A DNA stretch of 9,856 bases from contig JBCBZE010000104.1 of the NCBI GenBank assembly GCA_039815505.1, positions 1 through 9,856 of the forward strand, read 5' to 3'. Shown one piece after another: positions 7,254 to 9,856 of the stretch. Source of the stretch: CANLWN01 sp039815505. Its GTDB lineage: Bacteria; Bacteroidota; Bacteroidia; Flavobacteriales; Flavobacteriaceae. The position numbers were made by a program, and so were the translations under genes. How positions within the stretch are numbered: position 1 is the first letter of the stretch; every line of letters starts with the position of its first letter. A model generated the notes under the pieces. That model saw only the letters and a list, made by a program, of their open reading frames with translations, searched no databases and was not told the DNA's origin.

Positions 7254-7453
7254 GATTTAAATTTGTTTGAATTTGAATATTGTTCTGCATCTACTCCCCA
7301 GTTCTCAATAGGGATTTCTTCTATAACCACATGAGTGGTTTTAGGGTTCTTGTTTAATACGTCCACAACTAATTGGGTAGTACCAATTATTAGCTGACGC
7401 TTTTGTTCCTTGGTTACCTGTTCGTCGGTAACTTTAATGTTGATGTAAGGCAT
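7250..7453 (-). CDS. 4-oxalocrotonate tautomerase-family enzyme
   Basis: The 67-residue product begins MPYINIKV, so removal of Met would expose the N-terminal Pro that serves as the catalytic base in this family. The length, the helix EQKRQLIIGTTQLVVDVL, and the strand with HVVIEEIPIENWGVDAEQ all match small tautomerases, which form hexamers in the cytoplasm and act on keto-enol pairs or related compounds. The second conserved Arg of canonical 4-oxalocrotonate tautomerase is not obvious, so the true substrate may differ. This is the first gene of the operon and is preceded by a Crp-like palindrome. The SDR gene starts inside its stop codon. Confidence 0.88.
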   Translation of the reverse strand: MPYINIKVTDEQVTKEQKRQLIIGTTQLVVDVLNKNPKTTHVVIEEIPIENWGVDAEQYSNSNKFKS

Positions 7454-7480
7454 CTTCGTATAGTTTTAAATTGTATACTA

Positions 7481-7488
7481 CAAAGTTG
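7481..7488 (-). promoter_or_regulatory. Candidate -7 promoter element of the tautomerase-SDR operon
   Basis: On the minus strand CAACTTTG matches TAnnTTTG in seven of eight positions and lies 28 bases before the ATG at 7453. No TTG is seen at the expected -33 distance, which would suit a promoter that needs an activator. The palindrome at 7534-7547 lies about 45 to 65 bases further upstream. Confidence 0.3.
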
Positions 7489-7501
7489 AAATGAATCGAA
7501 T

Positions 7502-7547
7502 GTGATAAGAAGGACTTACATCACTCCTTTAAAGTGATGTATATCAC
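7502..7547. promoter_or_regulatory. Cluster of Crp/Fnr-like operator half-sites
   Basis: Four copies of GTGAT or its complement lie in 46 bases: GTGAT at 7502-7506 and 7534-7538, ATCAC at 7520-7524 and 7543-7547. The last two form GTGA-TGTATA-TCAC (7534-7547), the same layout as the classic TGTGA-N6-TCACA site. ACATCAC (7518-7524) and GTGATGT (7534-7540) form a second, wider dyad. The regulator gene directly upstream encodes a Crp/Fnr-type protein, the obvious candidate to bind here. Confidence 0.5.
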
Positions 7548-7585
7548 CTTATTGGGGTAAAGAGGTTTGGTTTTGGAGCAATAGA

Positions 7586-8149
7586 CTAAGAGCCAAGTCT
7601 ACTTAAGGTTTCCCTGGAAACTCCCAGATAAGAAGCAATTAACTTTTTCGGCACTCTTTGAAATAATTGGGGGTATTGTTCTAAAAGCAAATTATAACGT
7701 TCTTTGGCCGAATTTTTTAAAAGTGAAAGAATTCTTTTTTGCAAGGCAATACGACCGAACTTACTCTTTTTAGCCCAGAAACGTTCCATTTTATGCATTT
7801 GGGCGGTTAGCTTATCCCTGTTTTCATAAGAGATGTATAGCAACTCGCAATCTTCCAAACAATCAATGTATATGTTTGAAGGAGTTTGTTTTACAAAAGA
7901 TTCATAATCGGTGATCCACCAATGTTCCATTGCAAAGCGAAGAATATGCTCTTTTCCATTCTCGTCTAAAAAGTAACTTTTTACGCATCCTTTGGTGATC
8001 CAATATTCCTTTTTTACGATTTCCCCTTCTTGAACAAGGTATTGATGCTTTCGTTTTTTAATAGGCGCAAAATGACCCAAGACAACATCAAACTCGTCAT
8101 CGGTCAATTCTATTATCTCCTCAATATGTTGTCGTAGAGGGTGCTTCAT
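7586..8149 (-). CDS. Crp/Fnr-family transcription regulator
   Basis: From the ATG at 8149 the product has 187 residues; an ATG at 8164 would add five. Residues about 20-110 form the cyclic-nucleotide-type beta barrel (KKRKHQYLVQEGEIVKKEYWITKG), and about 112-140 the long dimer helix. A C-terminal helix-turn-helix follows (VPKKLIASYLGVSRETLSRL, 166-185). The Arg-Ser pair that holds cAMP phosphate in E. coli CRP is not visible, and there is no Cys cluster like that of Fnr, so the signal is probably another ligand or protein state, as in many flavobacterial members. The protein ends just after the recognition helix (SRLGS), a few residues shorter than many relatives. It precedes the tautomerase-SDR operon in the same direction, with GTGAT half-sites between them. 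Confidence 0.88.
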   Translation of the reverse strand: MKHPLRQHIEEIIELTDDEFDVVLGHFAPIKKRKHQYLVQEGEIVKKEYWITKGCVKSYFLDENGKEHILRFAMEHWWITDYESFVKQTPSNIYIDCLEDCELLYISYENRDKLTAQMHKMERFWAKKSKFGRIALQKRILSLLKNSAKERYNLLLEQYPQLFQRVPKKLIASYLGVSRETLSRLGS

Positions 8150-8197
8150 TCTGCTTGTGACCATGGGTCTCGGCTACGATTTGTTTCACTGTTCACT

Positions 8198-8237
8198 CCG
8201 TTCGAAACGGGATAGAAAATTTCCGAAGAAATTTTCT
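8198..8237. repeat. Two adjacent hairpins upstream of the Crp/Fnr gene
   Basis: CCGTT (8198-8202) and AACGG (8206-8210) pair around CGA. Directly after, AGAAAATTTC (8214-8223) and GAAATTTTCT (8228-8237) form a perfect 10-base stem with the loop CGAA. They lie about 50-90 bases upstream of the regulator start and past the end of the 2H gene. They could be a terminator for that gene, an operator, or part of the repeat element next to them. Confidence 0.5.
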
Positions 8238-8243
8238 GTTTAT

Positions 8244-8318
8244 AAATCGGGTCGTATTAAAAGTAAGAAATATTCTTTTTTTGAAGAAGTTAAGGATGAA
8301 TTATGACTATTGTTGGGC
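8244..8318. repeat. Diverged short copy of the 8840-9034 intergenic repeat
   Basis: The segment starting AAATCGGGTCGTATTAAAAG at 8244 matches AAATCAGATCGTGTTAAAAG at 8929, and GAATTATGACTATTGTTG (8298-8315) matches GAATTATAGCCATTGTTG (9014-9031). Both blocks are in the same order and orientation. The copy is internally shorter and overlaps the last codons of the 2H gene, ending GTTGGGC, which fits the GTTRRRY core of integron attC sites. Confidence 0.5.
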
Positions 8319-8825
8319 AAGGTTGTTTTTTACAATTTCGAATTCCTGCAACACCTCCCATTTTCCGCCATTTTTTTGTTCGATTAGACTTATTTTTCCA
8401 AACTCCAATTCAGTGGGTAAGTCATGATTGCCAATCTGTTCAAAAATCTCATGGGTACAAGTAGAATTTCTGGGATGCATAAGTGTTATGTGGGGCAGCT
8501 GTTCTTTTTTCAATTCACCTTGTCCTAAAACCATTTTCCTCAGTTCTTTAAACTCGGTGTTATTACCTAATGACAAAATATAAGCCCCTTTTCCATCAGC
8601 AAATCGTTGCACTTTTTTAAATTTAATTCGTACGGGTCTTTCCAGTGCAATAGATGTTATCCGTTCGATGGTTTTTTCGGTCGGTTCAATTTCGTCTTCG
8701 CGACAAAGGGTAACGTGTGCCGGTATCAGATGGTATTGTATGGGATTGTATTCCGCTCGGATTTTCTCGATATTCCCGCTCGGTTCATGAATGAACAAAG
8801 TCAATTGTTTTCTACTATTTTCCAC
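8307..8825 (-). CDS. 2H phosphoesterase, 2'-5' RNA ligase-like
   Basis: The 172-residue product has the two signature HxT motifs of the 2H phosphoesterase superfamily: AHVTL at about 36-40 and PHITLMH at about 112-118. The intervening sequence has the expected strand-helix pattern (ERPVRIKFKKVQRF, KGAYILSLG). Members act on 2'-5' linked or cyclic phosphate ends of RNA or small nucleotides; the exact substrate cannot be read. It is probably cytoplasmic. The start is taken as GTG at 8825: an in-frame TGA lies two codons upstream and no in-frame ATG fits. An out-of-frame ATG is at 8832. The gene lies between two copies of an intergenic repeat, the arrangement expected of a cassette gene, and its stop codon falls inside one repeat end. 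Confidence 0.82.
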   Translation of the reverse strand: MENSRKQLTLFIHEPSGNIEKIRAEYNPIQYHLIPAHVTLCREDEIEPTEKTIERITSIALERPVRIKFKKVQRFADGKGAYILSLGNNTEFKELRKMVLGQGELKKEQLPHITLMHPRNSTCTHEIFEQIGNHDLPTELEFGKISLIEQKNGGKWEVLQEFEIVKNNLAQQ

Positions 8826-8839
8826 AGTTCATTAAGGTT

Positions 8840-9034
8840 GCACAACATTATCGGCAATGATTTCATTGTGAAGACGTCTGCGAAGCAGCAGGGAATTTGG
8901 CGCTGGCATAGCAGGATTTTCGGTCTGGAAATCAGATCGTGTTAAAAGTAGGAAACTTGCCCGAATTTACCCAAGGTGAGGGCGGGTATTCTTTGTGTTC
9001 ACCGGCCAAAGCCGAATTATAGCCATTGTTGTCC
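8840..9034. repeat. Intergenic repeat element with inverted ends
   Basis: This 195-base element starts GCACAACATTATCGGC (8840-8855) and ends GCCATTGTTGTCC (9022-9034), an imperfect dyad. Inside are CAATGA/TCATTG (8855-8868) and CTGC-GAA-GCAG (8878-8888). The part from 8929 on recurs as a shorter, diverged copy at 8244-8318. It fills nearly the whole gap between two minus-strand genes. No coding potential is convincing; the plus-strand frame at 8976-9158 runs into the next gene. Confidence 0.55.
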
Positions 9035-9042
9035 GTATGTTT

Positions 9043-9780
9043 TTATTTTTTCGGTAGATACAATTTCATTTCTCCGATTTCCAATTCGTCCAAATGTCCC
9101 ATTTTACTTTCGTCTTTTGTTATCAAGTGCATATGTAAAAATAGGTCATGATGCGTAAAAACTCCTTGGTGTTCAGTAGAGAAAAAACCAACTATTTCAA
9201 CATCTTCATTGGCGATACTATAATTTATTTGTCCTTGATGTGCTTCATCAGGCGATGATACTTTTGTCCCTTTGGGCAAATTCTGAATATGAACGATCGC
9301 ACTTGAAACTTGTCCGATTAATTTAAACGCAAAAGGTCTTTTGAAATTAATCGTTTTGTGGTCAATAAATTTCTCTAATTCCTGAATTGTGGTTATCTGA
9401 GATGGCAATTCAGTTTCGTTCCATTCGGTCACATTGCCATAGACAAAGAAAGGTGCGGAAACATCAAATCTTTTTTCAACCGTCATTGTTGAGTCCGAAG
9501 TCACTTTTGACACGTAGCTTTTCCCGTTATTGATCAACAACTCGCCCGTTAAATAACTTGCAGGTCCCAGTCCATAAAGTCCGCTTTTATCTGAAATAGT
9601 GTCAAGGTCAATGCTATTGCCCAATTCTCCTTTCCACATCACGTTTTTCATTGCACCAACAATTTGAAGGTCAGGATAAGTTTGTGTTTCATTTGCTTTC
9701 TTTTCCTTCTGTGTTGAATTGCAACTTATAAGTCCAAATATCAGAATTCCAAATATTGTTTGCTTTATTTTAAAATTCAA
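9043..9780 (-). CDS. Acetolactate-decarboxylase-family lipoprotein
   Basis: The 245-residue product opens with a lipoprotein signal (IFGILIFGLISC, lipid-attached Cys20), so it is anchored in an envelope membrane. The rest resembles alpha-acetolactate decarboxylase (BudA): VGAMKNVMWKGELGNSIDL near 41-59, GLYGLGPASYLTGELLI near 68-83, and the zinc ligands H216 and H218 in LFLHMHLI plus H229 in GHLDEL. Their spacing (2 and 11) equals that of known BudA enzymes (H194, H196, H207). E80 and R148 may be the other active-site residues. BudA converts acetolactate to acetoin, but an exported, lipid-anchored member may act on another substrate. The start is TTG at 9780; an in-frame TAA lies seven codons upstream, no ATG is available, and GGGAAAGA precedes it. 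Confidence 0.82.
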   Translation of the reverse strand: MNFKIKQTIFGILIFGLISCNSTQKEKKANETQTYPDLQIVGAMKNVMWKGELGNSIDLDTISDKSGLYGLGPASYLTGELLINNGKSYVSKVTSDSTMTVEKRFDVSAPFFVYGNVTEWNETELPSQITTIQELEKFIDHKTINFKRPFAFKLIGQVSSAIVHIQNLPKGTKVSSPDEAHQGQINYSIANEDVEIVGFFSTEHQGVFTHHDLFLHMHLITKDESKMGHLDELEIGEMKLYLPKK

Positions 9781-9798
9781 TCTTTCCCATTTTTCAAA

Positions 9799-9810
9799 TT
9801 AACGTTAACG
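9799..9810. promoter_or_regulatory. Palindromic site upstream of the lipoprotein gene
   Basis: TTAACGTTAA (9799-9808) and the overlapping CGTTAACG (9803-9810) are perfect palindromes 19-30 bases upstream of the TTG start. They could be an operator, but so short an AT-rich palindrome may be chance. The remaining bases to the window end show no gene. Confidence 0.2.
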
Positions 9811-9856
9811 GTATTGGTTGTGGTCTCTTTAAGGCATGGTATGCGAGTATTGTTCC

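Noticed and set aside
8607..8945. Plus-strand open frame of 112 codons
   Set aside because: It is antisense to the 2H phosphoesterase, which has both HxT motifs, and continues into the repeat element.
1..9856. tRNA, rRNA or insertion-sequence transposase genes
   Set aside because: No cloverleaf-like sequence, rRNA core or transposase motif was recognised on either strand.

Overview
The window looks like chromosomal DNA of a marine-type member of the Bacteroidota, most likely Flavobacteriaceae. This rests on AT-rich DNA, signal peptides ending in -AQ, few Shine-Dalgarno sequences, TTG/TAnnTTTG-like promoter candidates, and a set of proteins typical of that family. All assignments come from reading motifs; no search was run.

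Layout from left to right. Positions 1-224 hold the 5' part of an unrecognised minus-strand gene. A divergent intergenic region follows, then a plus-strand gene (582-1349) for an exported protein with two NTF2-like domains. All remaining genes are on the minus strand. Two coupled genes (3454-1503) encode a DUF4198-type exported protein with a strongly repetitive His-rich insert and a HupE/UreJ-type membrane protein. Together they look like a metal-uptake module, with a structured inverted repeat in the leader. A small NTF2-like gene (about 4086-3715) comes next.

The region 7453-4513 reads as one operon: a 4-oxalocrotonate tautomerase-type enzyme, an SDR protein that lacks the usual catalytic Tyr, a lumazine-binding/NTF2-like protein, and a membrane-anchored amidohydrolase. 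A Crp/Fnr-type regulator lies directly upstream (8149-7586). The gap between regulator and operon carries four GTGAT half-sites, including a GTGA-N6-TCAC palindrome, so the regulator may control the operon. The substrate is unknown, but the set resembles a small-molecule degradation or detoxification unit.

At the right end are a 2H phosphoesterase (2'-5' RNA ligase-like, GTG start) and an acetolactate-decarboxylase-like lipoprotein (TTG start). They are separated and followed by diverged copies of an intergenic repeat (8244-8318 and 8840-9034). A third intergenic stretch (4281-4475) has the same length as the second copy and similar ACAAC/GTTGT ends. These elements are the best candidates for something not explained by ordinary genes: they may be an interspersed repeat family or an attC-like cassette system.
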